Shown: piece after piece, positions 43,840-55,261 of the stretch
How positions within the stretch are numbered: position 1 is the stretch's first letter
Layout: every line of letters begins with the position of its first letter
NCBI GenBank assembly: GCA_937892705.1
Contig: CALBGR010000017.1
Span: forward strand, 1 to 64,000
Source: an uncultured Candidatus Saccharibacteria bacterium
GTDB taxonomy: Bacteria; Patescibacteriota; Saccharimonadia; Saccharimonadales; UBA4665
DNA length: 64,000 nucleotides
Direction: 5' to 3'
Notes under the pieces: model-generated
Database searches by the model: none
The model's input: the letters and a program-made list of their open reading frames with translations, nothing else
Told to the model about the DNA's origin: nothing
Made by a program: the position numbers and the translations under genes

Positions 43840-45472
43840 ACTGTTGACGCTTCTTGTTCATCCACAACTTTGATTGACGAACTAATTTTTTACTGTCAGC
43901 CTTATTTTTTAAGACAGGCTTAATAGCTTCTTCGCTAAACACGCCATTTTGTGAACCCTTAAAAAGCACCACACTATTTTCCACTAGCTGTTTTTTGACA
44001 TACACACCAGCATCATGCGGATTTAAGAAAGACATCACTATACAGCCTCGCTCCTTCGCGGCAGGCGCTAAATAATCCATAGCCTCTTGTCCAATTGTCA
44101 CCACAAGATCTACCTTACCAGGATCAATAGAACTTCCAATGGTCCGATGCGCTTCAGCACTAAATGCACCTAACTCATTCATACTCCCAAGAACCGCAAT
44201 ACGTTTTGAAGCCTTTGTTTGTTGCAACACCGATAAAGCAGCCTCAACAGCAGCTGGTGTGGCATTATATGTATCATCAATAATGACACTGTTTTTCAGT
44301 CCGTCAAGAATCTGCATGCGGCCTGCAAATGGCTTTAGTTGAGAAATAGCCTTGCTAATTTCTGCTGCCGACACTCCTAACATATCCGCCACTGCTATAC
44401 TTGCAAGTACAATTTTTCGACCCTGTGAACCTATGTATGCTATTTCAGTTTTTCCTATAGCCTTGCCCTCTTTGAAATATTCGAGCAACTGACCAGTGAT
44501 AGACTCGCGTTTTGTTGCCGCATAATAGCCACAATCCTTTATGAGCAATCCGTACCCCGTATATGTACGACCAACTAAATACCTTGCAGCTACATCATCT
44601 GTGTTAATGAGCGATTTTTTCGCATAATCTATAACTGTCAGCTCTTCTTTTGCAACCGCATCAAGCGTACCGAAAAACTCCATATGCTCAGCAGCGACTC
44701 CTGTTACCACCGCAATATCAGGCGCGAGATAAGCGAACTCTTCAATCTGCCCGGGAGCATCAGTTCCAAGCTCTAAAACCGCAACATCATACGGATAACC
44801 ATTCTTAATGGTCCGTTCATTATTTAGTAAAATTCGCACCCACGCAAAAATATTGAACAAAGCAGGCAATGACTGATCAAATAGCACTAGTGGAACCGTT
44901 AACCGGTCATTATAATTGCCTTCCTGATACCTCACTGTATAACCTGCAAAGGTAAGCGTTTGAGCTATAGCTAGTTTTGTAGAGGTTTTACCCATACTCC
45001 CAGCTACCGCAATCACTTTAAAAGAATACTTTTGTCGCAAACGTGTAGCCTGAGCCTCAAGCAATTTGCACAGCACAATCTTACCTAAACTTTTAGGCCG
45101 CAAGAGACCAGATATTGCTTTTACAGCAGCATAGTAGATTGGCAACAAGAACGCTAATATGATTGGGGTGGCGAATAGTATCGCAAACCCGAACAGAGCC
45201 ACTCCCCAGTTATCACCAAAACCGTTCGCAATCAATACAGCTCCTGAAAACAGCAAAGCTATTGCCGTTACCACCAAAGCGACTACGAGATATTTTTCAA
45301 TAGATGTCTTCTGTCGCGCTTTGCGATGAATTTTGAAGGTATTGGTATGTGTGTACCAATCTATATAGCGAGCAAGGCTATACTTACACGTTACAAACCC
45401 TTCTACGAGTGCCGGTATATATCTTGGTCGATATAAACTAGCTAGTGCTATAAAAAATTTGGCTAAATACAC
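43823..45472 (-). CDS. murF: MurF-like ligase with N-terminal membrane domain
   Basis: The 549-residue protein begins with a membrane domain of about 140 residues (three helices, e.g. YLVVALVVTAIALLFSGAVLIAN), then a Mur ligase: ATP loop VAGSMGKTSTKLAIAQTL (GSMGKTS in place of the usual GTNGKTT), VLELGTDAPGQIEEFAYLAPDIAVVTGVAAEHMEFFGTLDAVAKEE, VIIDDTYNATPAAVEAALSVL, VLFKGSQNG. MurF adds D-Ala-D-Ala to UDP-MurNAc-tripeptide. The membrane part is not in classic MurF. Start is GTG 45472 with AGAGGA 9 nt upstream. Confidence 0.9.
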   Translation of the reverse strand: MYLAKFFIALASLYRPRYIPALVEGFVTCKYSLARYIDWYTHTNTFKIHRKARQKTSIEKYLVVALVVTAIALLFSGAVLIANGFGDNWGVALFGFAILFATPIILAFLLPIYYAAVKAISGLLRPKSLGKIVLCKLLEAQATRLRQKYSFKVIAVAGSMGKTSTKLAIAQTLTFAGYTVRYQEGNYNDRLTVPLVLFDQSLPALFNIFAWVRILLNNERTIKNGYPYDVAVLELGTDAPGQIEEFAYLAPDIAVVTGVAAEHMEFFGTLDAVAKEELTVIDYAKKSLINTDDVAARYLVGRTYTGYGLLIKDCGYYAATKRESITGQLLEYFKEGKAIGKTEIAYIGSQGRKIVLASIAVADMLGVSAAEISKAISQLKPFAGRMQILDGLKNSVIIDDTYNATPAAVEAALSVLQQTKASKRIAVLGSMNELGAFSAEAHRTIGSSIDPGKVDLVVTIGQEAMDYLAPAAKERGCIVMSFLNPHDAGVYVKKQLVENSVVLFKGSQNGVFSEEAIKPVLKNKADSKKLVRQSKLWMNKKRQQFTLPA

Positions 45473-45586
45473 AAATGGGTATTCCTCTTATGATTACGTA
45501 TTTATTGTACATGAGGCGTAAGACAGATTAAATAACCTAGCTACATGGTCCACTACTACAGTACTACTAGTACATACTATTACCCG

Positions 45587-47059
45587 TTATTGAGTAAAGT
45601 ATTCATCAAATTGCGCATCATCACCAAAATCAAATTCTTCTTCCATTATAAAGTCATCACCATTCTCATCCATAGACAAATCACTCGGTAAAGAACTCAA
45701 TAACTGCACAAATTCTTGCTGCAATTCACCAAAGAGCTGCATTGCAGGCTTCGCATTTGCTGGCTTGGAAACAGTAACATTTTCATATCCTATCACCATT
45801 TCAAAGGTATCAGTGAAATTTAATCTTTTCGCTTCTTGATCTGTACTTTTACCTGCAATTTTTGTAATGCGCTTAGTGCCTTTATCGACCCATAGAGTCA
45901 GTGGCATTATGGATTCGCCAGTTAAATCTTTAACATCAAAATCTTCACTATCCTCGTCTGGACATTGACTGAGCGCCTTTATCACTGAAAGATCTTCAAG
46001 CTGTTTATCTTCGAGAAATTTAGCCCATTCTTTGTTATCAATACGTATTTCATACTTTATAGCACTTTTACCATTTACCGTATCTTTACTTGTGCTATCT
46101 ATTTTTGCGAACTGATGTTTTGTAAATAGTTCTTCTAGCAGCCGTATGTCTTGCTCGGTAAATGCAAAATCTACATCCAATACACAGCTGATACCAGATT
46201 GATCCAGTAGAGTGCTGTCGATTACTATCCACTGATTCGACACCAAATCAGACACTCTCTTTATTGAAGCATCCGCCTGCGCGGGATCAATGCCAAACAT
46301 CTGCGCATAGCCATTCACCAACGAAGACAACGTACTGAGATCACCTGCTTTTAGATAAATGTTATTATCTACATAGCGTGCCTCGAGCGGCAGATCAACA
46401 CCACTTATCGTAAGATTAACTTTGATTTCACCGGATTTTTTATTTGCTTTACTTTCAAAATTAGTTTTTAGCGCAAGGGGGGCATTTTCCTTGCTTGCAT
46501 CCATTGGCTTTGTCTCAAGTGCACCTTTGACTATAAATTGTTCTTCCTGTAACGTATTTTTAATTGCCTGTTTTAAAACATTCTCAGGTTTATTAGGTAC
46601 AATCATGCCAAAATATGCGGCTGCTATACCACCACTTAACAATAATAGCCCCGCAAATACCCCAACAACTGCTGTTATGATTTTTTTCTTTTTACCTGTC
46701 GACTGCCCAATGAGTTGCTGATTAACCCCGAACACATTAGCGGGTGCTGACTGTGAAGAAAAATCGCCCTGGGGATATGGTTTGGGTCTATCCCAAGGCA
46801 TAGTAGGAAGCTGCGGCTGCTGCTGAGGTTGCAGCTGCAAAGGTTGTGATTGAGATTGCTGTGGCATAGGCTGCTGCGGAGAAACTGGAGCCGCTGGCGT
46901 CACCGGTTGACCGTATGGATTCTGAGAAGAACCACTAAAACTATTAGCTACCGTTACAGGTTGTTCGTATGGATCCTGGGGACTGTTGTTTATGTTTGGT
47001 TGCTCTGTAGGTTGCTGTGGGTTCTGAGGAATTTGAGGAAATGTATTGTTAGGATCCAT
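45587..47059 (-). CDS. Membrane-anchored protein of unknown function with disordered Gln/Pro-rich start
   Basis: The 490-residue protein has about 120 residues of Pro/Gln/Ser (PQQPMPQQSQSQPLQLQPQQ), then KKKK and one membrane helix (about 130-153), then an exported domain of 330 residues with lipoprotein-like beta pattern (FIVKGALETKPM...; SGVDLPLEARYVDNNIYLKAGDL; YENVTVSKPANAKPA), recalling LppX/DUF-type outer-surface proteins, and an acidic tail. Family uncertain. AAAGGA precedes the ATG. It shares its style with the protein encoded downstream at 47181. Confidence 0.7.
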   Translation of the reverse strand: MDPNNTFPQIPQNPQQPTEQPNINNSPQDPYEQPVTVANSFSGSSQNPYGQPVTPAAPVSPQQPMPQQSQSQPLQLQPQQQPQLPTMPWDRPKPYPQGDFSSQSAPANVFGVNQQLIGQSTGKKKKIITAVVGVFAGLLLLSGGIAAAYFGMIVPNKPENVLKQAIKNTLQEEQFIVKGALETKPMDASKENAPLALKTNFESKANKKSGEIKVNLTISGVDLPLEARYVDNNIYLKAGDLSTLSSLVNGYAQMFGIDPAQADASIKRVSDLVSNQWIVIDSTLLDQSGISCVLDVDFAFTEQDIRLLEELFTKHQFAKIDSTSKDTVNGKSAIKYEIRIDNKEWAKFLEDKQLEDLSVIKALSQCPDEDSEDFDVKDLTGESIMPLTLWVDKGTKRITKIAGKSTDQEAKRLNFTDTFEMVIGYENVTVSKPANAKPAMQLFGELQQEFVQLLSSLPSDLSMDENGDDFIMEEEFDFGDDAQFDEYFTQ

Positions 47060-47180
47060 TAATTGTTCCTTTATGGTTATTTTGCTACATTATACAGTAT
47101 TATAAAATAGTTTTTACTAACCCTTATCGACCAGTCTTATGTTATAGCAATAAACAGCATATTGATATGGAATAAACCTG

Positions 47181-48071
47181 CTATTGAGTTGATAAAAGTT
47201 CTTGTAGGTCTGTCATAGGAATAGTTTTACGAGGCAGTTTATAATCCTTTATAACCCCATAGCTCCCATAGGTTTCTTTTCGCGAATCGTTGCCAGGATA
47301 TGACACCGCGACCACATTACGTGACAAAATATCTACACTTACTACTAGACTAGTAGGTTGCGCGTTTTTATATGCAGCAGGATCAAGTTGCTGTACTTGA
47401 TCGCCAAATCCTACTCCTTTACCATAAATTTTTAGCATTTCTACATATGTTTGTGGCAACAGTTGTACCTCATATACATATGCTTCACGGCCATTAATTT
47501 TCTCTCTTTTTACCGTTTCGTAATTTACCACAAAGACTGTATGTTTATTCATAAAATCTTCGAGTTGCTTACGAGTTTCTGGTGAGGCATTGCCAGTTGG
47601 TATCACCCCTAAAAGTAGTTGAGAGAATGCCTGCCGTGAGCCGCCTGCCTCGTTCTTACCCCACACACCGACAGCTTTAGAGAAATTGAGCGGTTTGCCT
47701 TCTCGGGTCTTCCGATTGGTATCAATACTGAGGTACCGTACATATTCTGCATTATCAGTAGTAATTGCTTCTGTTGAAACCCTATCACTACCCTGCACTA
47801 AAGTTGTCTTTGTTCGCACAAGATTTGTCCCGCCAGTTTGCAATTGTGCTACTTCGTCTGCCTCTAAGCCGTTTTGACTACTTTCTATATGTCTTGTAAA
47901 TCCACTGGTAGCGAAATTATTTTTCAGCATATCAGCCCATACTCGCTTAGGGCTCTTGTATACAACCTGCCACCAAAGAAATGATGAAGCAATAAATGCT
48001 ACAACACTGATAATAAGCAACCAGCTTAGTGCTGACATATTTGCGATGCGAAAACGAATATCTGTAATCAT
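47181..48071 (-). CDS. Membrane-anchored protein of unknown function
   Basis: From the ATG at 48071 the protein has 296 residues: one membrane helix (about 12-33, LSWLLIISVVAFIASSFLWWQVVY) and an exported domain with strands resembling its neighbour at 45587 (YEVQLLPQTYVEMLKIYGKGV; SLVVSVDILSRNVVAVSYPGND). Not recognised further. TACAAT lies 11 nt before this ATG; the ORF extension to 48092 starts inside the promoter. Confidence 0.68.
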   Translation of the reverse strand: MITDIRFRIANMSALSWLLIISVVAFIASSFLWWQVVYKSPKRVWADMLKNNFATSGFTRHIESSQNGLEADEVAQLQTGGTNLVRTKTTLVQGSDRVSTEAITTDNAEYVRYLSIDTNRKTREGKPLNFSKAVGVWGKNEAGGSRQAFSQLLLGVIPTGNASPETRKQLEDFMNKHTVFVVNYETVKREKINGREAYVYEVQLLPQTYVEMLKIYGKGVGFGDQVQQLDPAAYKNAQPTSLVVSVDILSRNVVAVSYPGNDSRKETYGSYGVIKDYKLPRKTIPMTDLQELLSTQ

Positions 48072-48133
48072 AGTTACTGTGTATTGTAGCAAGCTCTTTA
48101 TGAAAATGCTCGCGTTTTATCACAATACGTCCA

Positions 48134-48162
48134 TTGAAAATTGCTGTGACCCCTGTTATACT
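48134..48162 (+). promoter_or_regulatory. tRNA-Ala promoter
   Basis: TTGAAA (48134-48139), 17-nt spacer, TGT-TATACT (48157-48162), 35 nt before the tRNA. Confidence 0.8.
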
Positions 48163-48197
48163 CAGCTCACGCGACTTTTACAAGAATCATTGAACAA

Positions 48198-48274
48198 GGG
48201 GATATAGCTCAGTTGATTAGAGCGCAGCGCTGGCAGCGCTGAGGTCGAGGGTTTGAGTCCCTCTATCTCCACCA
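48198..48274 (+). tRNA. tRNA-Ala (anticodon GGC)
   Basis: The 77-nt sequence folds as a cloverleaf: acceptor GGGGATA/TATCTCC, D stem GCTC/GAGC, anticodon stem CAGCG/CGCTG with loop CTGGCAG (anticodon GGC), T stem GAGGG/CCCTC with loop TTTGAGT, discriminator A and an encoded CCA. Confidence 0.96.
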
Positions 48275-48318
48275 ATTTAAAAGACCAAGCTGACAAAACA
48301 CTTGGTCTTTTAAATTTT
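48275..48318 (+). terminator. tRNA-Ala terminator
   Basis: A 15-bp perfect stem (ATTTAAAAGACCAAG with CTTGGTCTTTTAAAT) over an 11-nt loop, followed by TTTT, begins directly after the CCA end. It may also help end the corA transcript on the other strand. Confidence 0.9.
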
Positions 48319-48330
48319 TACAGCCTAATG

Positions 48331-49260
48331 TTAAATAATCCTGCGGTGCTTGAGGAAAGCAACTATACCGAAGATTGCAACTAGTGTAGTAATGATGATG
48401 CCAACATATATACCTGCTGCATGCTGAAACGGCAAATTAATATTCATGCCATACATACCGAAAAAAGTGTTTGGCAGTGCGATAATCACTGTTACAAGCG
48501 TGAGGATCTTCATAGTGCGGTTTAGGTTATTGGAGCTGATAGAACTATATGCTTGGCGAATGTTTATGATTGATTTTACATTGGAACGACAAGCCTCAAT
48601 AGACTGTTCGTTACCTAACAGCAAGTCTTCTACCAAATCCTGATCCTCTTCAAACAGCTGAATATGTCGGCCAAGCGAAAGTCGCCTGAGCGTCGCATTT
48701 GTTGGCATTAGCACCGATAAGAATTCATTCAATCCGTCTTCTATAGTCACGAAATCAATAAAATCTTGGTTAGATATTTCTTGACCACGAAGCCGTGAAC
48801 GAATAGCCTTAATTTGCTTACTTGCGAGTGTGATGTAGCTTTCATATTGCTCAACAATTTGGTGCATAATCTGCAGCACCATTTTGGTGCGCTGTGTCGT
48901 CGCAAAGTCCACTCGATTATTCAGGAACAAATCGAGACAGCCAAGCCGTCTCAAAGTGATCGTAATAATTACATCCGTGGCATAGATAAAAAGCAGCGGC
49001 GCCGTATCTACTTCGCCGTTTGCGGTAGTATATGCCGCACGAACAAATATATACACTTGATCACCATCACGCTCCAAACGCGGCATTTCATTTTCGTCTA
49101 ACGCGTCAGTTACAAGTCCTTCATTGAGATTAAACTGTTTAATAAGGTAATCAACTTCCTTGTGTGTAGGACTTTCAACATACACCCAAGCTCCACGTTT
49201 AGCAGCGTCAAGCTCTTTTAATTCCTGGCTGCGCAGACTCTTATAGTAATACTTAATCAT
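48331..49260 (-). CDS. corA: CorA-family Mg2+/divalent cation transporter
   Basis: Starting at ATG 49260 (MIKYYYKSLRSQELKEL) the protein has 309 residues: a cytoplasmic funnel domain and two C-terminal helices. The filter motif YGMNINLPF (GMN) ends the first helix, and a basic tail (KHRRII) follows the second. It forms a pentameric channel for Mg2+ or Co2+. The TACAAT box at 49288-49283 lies between the first ORF ATG (49299) and this one, so the shorter start is right. The terminator at 49323 isolates corA from the RNA upstream. Confidence 0.93.
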   Translation of the reverse strand: MIKYYYKSLRSQELKELDAAKRGAWVYVESPTHKEVDYLIKQFNLNEGLVTDALDENEMPRLERDGDQVYIFVRAAYTTANGEVDTAPLLFIYATDVIITITLRRLGCLDLFLNNRVDFATTQRTKMVLQIMHQIVEQYESYITLASKQIKAIRSRLRGQEISNQDFIDFVTIEDGLNEFLSVLMPTNATLRRLSLGRHIQLFEEDQDLVEDLLLGNEQSIEACRSNVKSIINIRQAYSSISSNNLNRTMKILTLVTVIIALPNTFFGMYGMNINLPFQHAAGIYVGIIITTLVAIFGIVAFLKHRRII

Positions 49261-49322
49261 GGTGTTTATATCTCTTACGTTAAATTTATTGTACCGCAAT
49301 TTACTGCATTGCTGCTACAAAT

Positions 49323-49347
49323 AAAAAACCAAGCAAAAAGCTTGGTT
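49323..49347 (-). terminator. Intrinsic terminator of the ligA-corA intergenic RNA
   Basis: On the minus strand AACCAAGC, loop TTTTT, GCTTGGTT, then a run of T. It follows the closing stem of the structured RNA after one nucleotide. Confidence 0.92.
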
Positions 49348-49437
49348 AATCGTGCGCGCCCACCCAAAGGCGACAGGGTTATTTTTGTTTTCGTTGTAAA
49401 TTTTTATTTTCACTCGGCCGCCTAATGCGCACGATTT
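49348..49437 (-). ncRNA. Structured small RNA candidate between ligA and corA
   Basis: On the minus strand a 9-bp perfect closing stem joins ATCGTGCGC (49435-49427) and GCGCACGAT (49357-49349). Inside, AGGCGGC (49423-49417) can pair with GTCGCCT (49374-49368, one G-U). AACCC (49380-49376) could pair with GGGT (49365-49362), whose loop contains the GTCGCCT strand: an H-type pseudoknot or two exclusive states. The middle is A-rich and single-stranded apart from a weak GTGAA/TTTAC hairpin. A TACAAT box (49443-49438) sits so that transcription should begin at the closing stem. With the terminator this gives an RNA of about 110 nt. It does not match tmRNA, SRP RNA, RNase P or the M-box as I know them. 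Confidence 0.6.
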
Positions 49438-49467
49438 ATTGTAAGCATAACCTATTTGCAGCAAATG

Positions 49468-52429
<2,962 letters not shown>

Positions 52430-52445
52430 AGCTTTTGGTTGATTA

Positions 52446-53321
52446 TTACGCGTGGCTCTCCATACTGCGAAGACGCTTTATACGTTCTTCAATAGGAGGA
52501 TGGGTACTAAAAAGAGACGCAAAACTTCCTGACCGCAATGGATTAGCAAAGAACAAATGCGCTGTTGACGTATTTGAACGACGCGTTGCACTGCCTTGTT
52601 GTGCAATTTTCTCAAGCGCACTTGCAAGACCTTCTGGATAACGAGTTGTTAAAGCGCCAGTAGCATCAGCCAAATATTCACGATTACGTGAAATTGCCAG
52701 CTGAATCATTGTTGCTACAAGTGGAGCTATCAAAGCAGCAATGATACCAAACACATAAAATATCGCTGGAGTATCACCCTCATCATCACGGAACCAAACC
52801 ATATGCAAAATAAAGTCAGCTATAAGAGATACAATAGTAGTGAGCGCAAAAGCGATCATAGATACCCGTATATCGTAGTTTTTAATATGTCCAAGTTCAT
52901 GTGCCATAACACCTTCGAGCTCAGAATCATTTAAAGCATCTAAAATCCCTGTGGTAGCACACACTGCAGCGTGGTTCGGGTCACGTCCGGTAGCAAATGC
53001 ATTAAGCGCCGGATCATCCATGATATATACCTTTGGCATAGGAAGACCTTCAGTAATTGCCAAATTTTCGACAATTCGCCATAAACGCGGATTGTCTTTT
53101 TTCTGAATCTCTTTTGCACCATTAACCGCTAACGCTATTTTACTGCCCGCAAAATAGCTGAATATAACATACAGTATTGACCCTACAAGCACGCCAATTG
53201 TAATGTATGGCGTGCCAAATACGAGCTCGGAAAATAGCCACGCCAGCAAACCAACGAAAAGCAAAAATCCGAGCATGATAAAAACTGTTTTGCGTTTATT
53301 TGATGCAATTTCGCTATACAT
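52446..53321 (-). CDS. htpX: HtpX membrane metalloprotease
   Basis: The 291-residue M48 protease has two N-terminal helices, the zinc motif HELGH (VMAHELGHIKNYDIRVSM), two further helices and the third-ligand region NREYLADATGALTTRYPEGLASALEKI, ending FSTHPPIEERIKRL. It degrades misfolded membrane proteins. The lemA gene lies 39 nt upstream on the same strand, a common pairing. Confidence 0.96.
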   Translation of the reverse strand: MYSEIASNKRKTVFIMLGFLLFVGLLAWLFSELVFGTPYITIGVLVGSILYVIFSYFAGSKIALAVNGAKEIQKKDNPRLWRIVENLAITEGLPMPKVYIMDDPALNAFATGRDPNHAAVCATTGILDALNDSELEGVMAHELGHIKNYDIRVSMIAFALTTIVSLIADFILHMVWFRDDEGDTPAIFYVFGIIAALIAPLVATMIQLAISRNREYLADATGALTTRYPEGLASALEKIAQQGSATRRSNTSTAHLFFANPLRSGSFASLFSTHPPIEERIKRLRSMESHA

Positions 53322-53360
53322 AAATATTTAAATGCTCTTGTTCGTTTGGTTAAGTAAAAG

Positions 53361-53927
53361 CTAAAACTTAACACTCACTGGCTTTTCAGCATGCGCCATT
53401 TCAGTTTCTTCAAGCTCAAAGAATTCCTTATCTTTATTAAACCCGAGTATGCCAGCAACTATATTATTTGGAAACACCGTTCGCTTGGTATTAAAATCAC
53501 GAACCACACCGTTATAAAAACGACGTGAAGCCTGAATTTTATCCTCTGTATCCACCAATTCTTCCTGAAGTTGGATAAAGTTTTGACTAGCCTTAAGATC
53601 TGGATAGTTTTCTGCTACTGCAAAAAGACTTTTCAGCGCATTCTCAAACTGACTTTCTGCCTTTGCTGTTTCTGCTACGCCTTGTGCATTAAGCGCATTA
53701 GCACGTGCTTTTGTAACTTCCTCGAACACCCCACGTTCATGAGCAGCATATCCCTTAACTGTTTCAATAAGGTTCGGTATAAGGTCAAGTCGACGCTTCA
53801 GCTGTACAGTAATATCACTCCACGCTTCCTCTGCGCGTATATTCAGCCTTACAAGTGAGTTGTACACACTGATCAGAAAAATTACCAATAAAGCAACTAT
53901 TACTCCAACAATAATGAAGGTGATCAT
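53361..53927 (-). CDS. lemA: LemA family protein
   Basis: From the ATG at 53927 the protein has 188 residues: an N-terminal membrane helix ([18 protein letters not shown]) and the LemA helical domain ([97 protein letters not shown]). Function unclear; usually next to htpX. AAGGAG 11 nt before this ATG decides against the longer ORF. Confidence 0.95.
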   Translation of the reverse strand: MITFIIVGVIVALLVIFLISVYNSLVRLNIRAEEAWSDITVQLKRRLDLIPNLIETVKGYAAHERGVFEEVTKARANALNAQGVAETAKAESQFENALKSLFAVAENYPDLKASQNFIQLQEELVDTEDKIQASRRFYNGVVRDFNTKRTVFPNNIVAGILGFNKDKEFFELEETEMAHAEKPVSVKF

Positions 53928-53998
53928 TCGATAACTACTCCTTATTTTACCTATGTTTAGTATAGCACAACCAACTTTAAACACGCTATGATATAGCC

Positions 53999-55246
53999 AT
54001 GAGAAATAAACGTAAACGTCTCCGGACTAGAAGACAAAAAGTCCGACAAATATCTTTTGGTACTATTATTTTTACATTGGTTATCGGCTATGTGCTTACT
54101 ATGCTTTTTTGGCCTGTACAAGCCGTTCAGGCTTCAATAGCCACCTATAATAATACTAATACCCAAAAAGCTGATATCGTCCCTACAATTAACTGGCCTA
54201 CCTATGGACAAAGTGCTATTGGCACACTCGATGGAAATATAATCAGCACCGCAGGTGATCAAACCCCAGTGCCAATAGCCAGTATTACAAAAGTCATAAC
54301 TGCACTAACCGTTCTAAAACACAAGCCCCTTACTGTTGGTCAGCCTGGACCAACCATTACTTTTTCTGCTGAAGATGCCGAACGCTACAACTACTACTAT
54401 CTGCGTGGCGGCACTATCGCAAAATCTGATGCCGGATTACAGATAACACAATACCAAATGCTGCAAGGCATCTTGATTAGCTCTGCAAACAATTACGCAG
54501 ACACTTTAGCGCTTTGGGCATTTGGCTCTATGGACGCATATCTTAATGCAGCACAGAAGTATCTGGCCGATCACAACCTTTCAAGCACCACAGTCGCAGA
54601 TGCAAGCGGCTTCTCGCCCGATAGTAAAAGTACTGCAAGCGACCTTGTGACACTAGGTAAACTAGCACTTAGCCACCCAGTTGTTGCTGAGATTGTGTCG
54701 CAAAAAACTGCAACAATTCCAGGCGTAGGCACCCTGCATAACACTAATTTGCTAGTTGGGACCGAAGGAATCATTGGCATTAAAACAGGCACAACCGACG
54801 AAGCTGGCAGTTGCCTACTGTTTGCAGCAAGATATACTATCGGAAACACTCCTGTTACTCTTATAGGTGCAACACTCGGCGGGCCGAACCACTCTACGCT
54901 GGCTCGTGATGTATTAAACATACTCGAAAGCACAAAAAACGGCTTTCAAGAAATAAAGCTTGCATCCATCGGCCAAAGATTTGCAACTTACAACACACCA
55001 TGGGAAAAAGAGGCACACGCAATAGCTAGTAAAAATATTAAAGTTGTCATGTGGCCAGGCGCAGAAGTTAAACAAAAAGTTACTGTATCACCACTCAAGC
55101 CTGGAAAAAATCCCAAATACATTGGTTCAGTCACGTTTACAGTGAATGGACAAACACTCTCTACAGATTTAATGCTGGATAGACCTCTTGAAAAGCCTGA
55201 ACTACTTTGGCGTTTAGCACATCCGGCGCAAATCATAGCGCGCTGA
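53999..55246 (+). CDS. D-alanyl-D-alanine carboxypeptidase (PBP5 type)
   Basis: The 415-residue protein has a basic start ([13 protein letters not shown]), one signal-anchor helix (about 18-42) and a serine peptidase S11 domain: SxxK in [14 protein letters not shown], SxN in [14 protein letters not shown] in [12 protein letters not shown]. It trims the terminal D-Ala of peptidoglycan stems. The C-terminal part resembles the PBP5 trailing domain. TATGAT lies 6 nt before the ATG (leaderless). Converges on the giant gene with a 15-nt gap. Confidence 0.93.
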   Translation: MRNKRKRLRTRRQKVRQISFGTIIFTLVIGYVLTMLFWPVQAVQASIATYNNTNTQKADIVPTINWPTYGQSAIGTLDGNIISTAGDQTPVPIASITKVITALTVLKHKPLTVGQPGPTITFSAEDAERYNYYYLRGGTIAKSDAGLQITQYQMLQGILISSANNYADTLALWAFGSMDAYLNAAQKYLADHNLSSTTVADASGFSPDSKSTASDLVTLGKLALSHPVVAEIVSQKTATIPGVGTLHNTNLLVGTEGIIGIKTGTTDEAGSCLLFAARYTIGNTPVTLIGATLGGPNHSTLARDVLNILESTKNGFQEIKLASIGQRFATYNTPWEKEAHAIASKNIKVVMWPGAEVKQKVTVSPLKPGKNPKYIGSVTFTVNGQTLSTDLMLDRPLEKPELLWRLAHPAQIIAR

Positions 55247-55261
55247 CCGCAATGTACTTAA

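Noticed and set aside
49300..49467. M-box or other Mg2+ riboswitch controlling corA
   Set aside because: The sequence lacks the M-box core as I know it, and corA has a separate -10 box downstream of the terminator.
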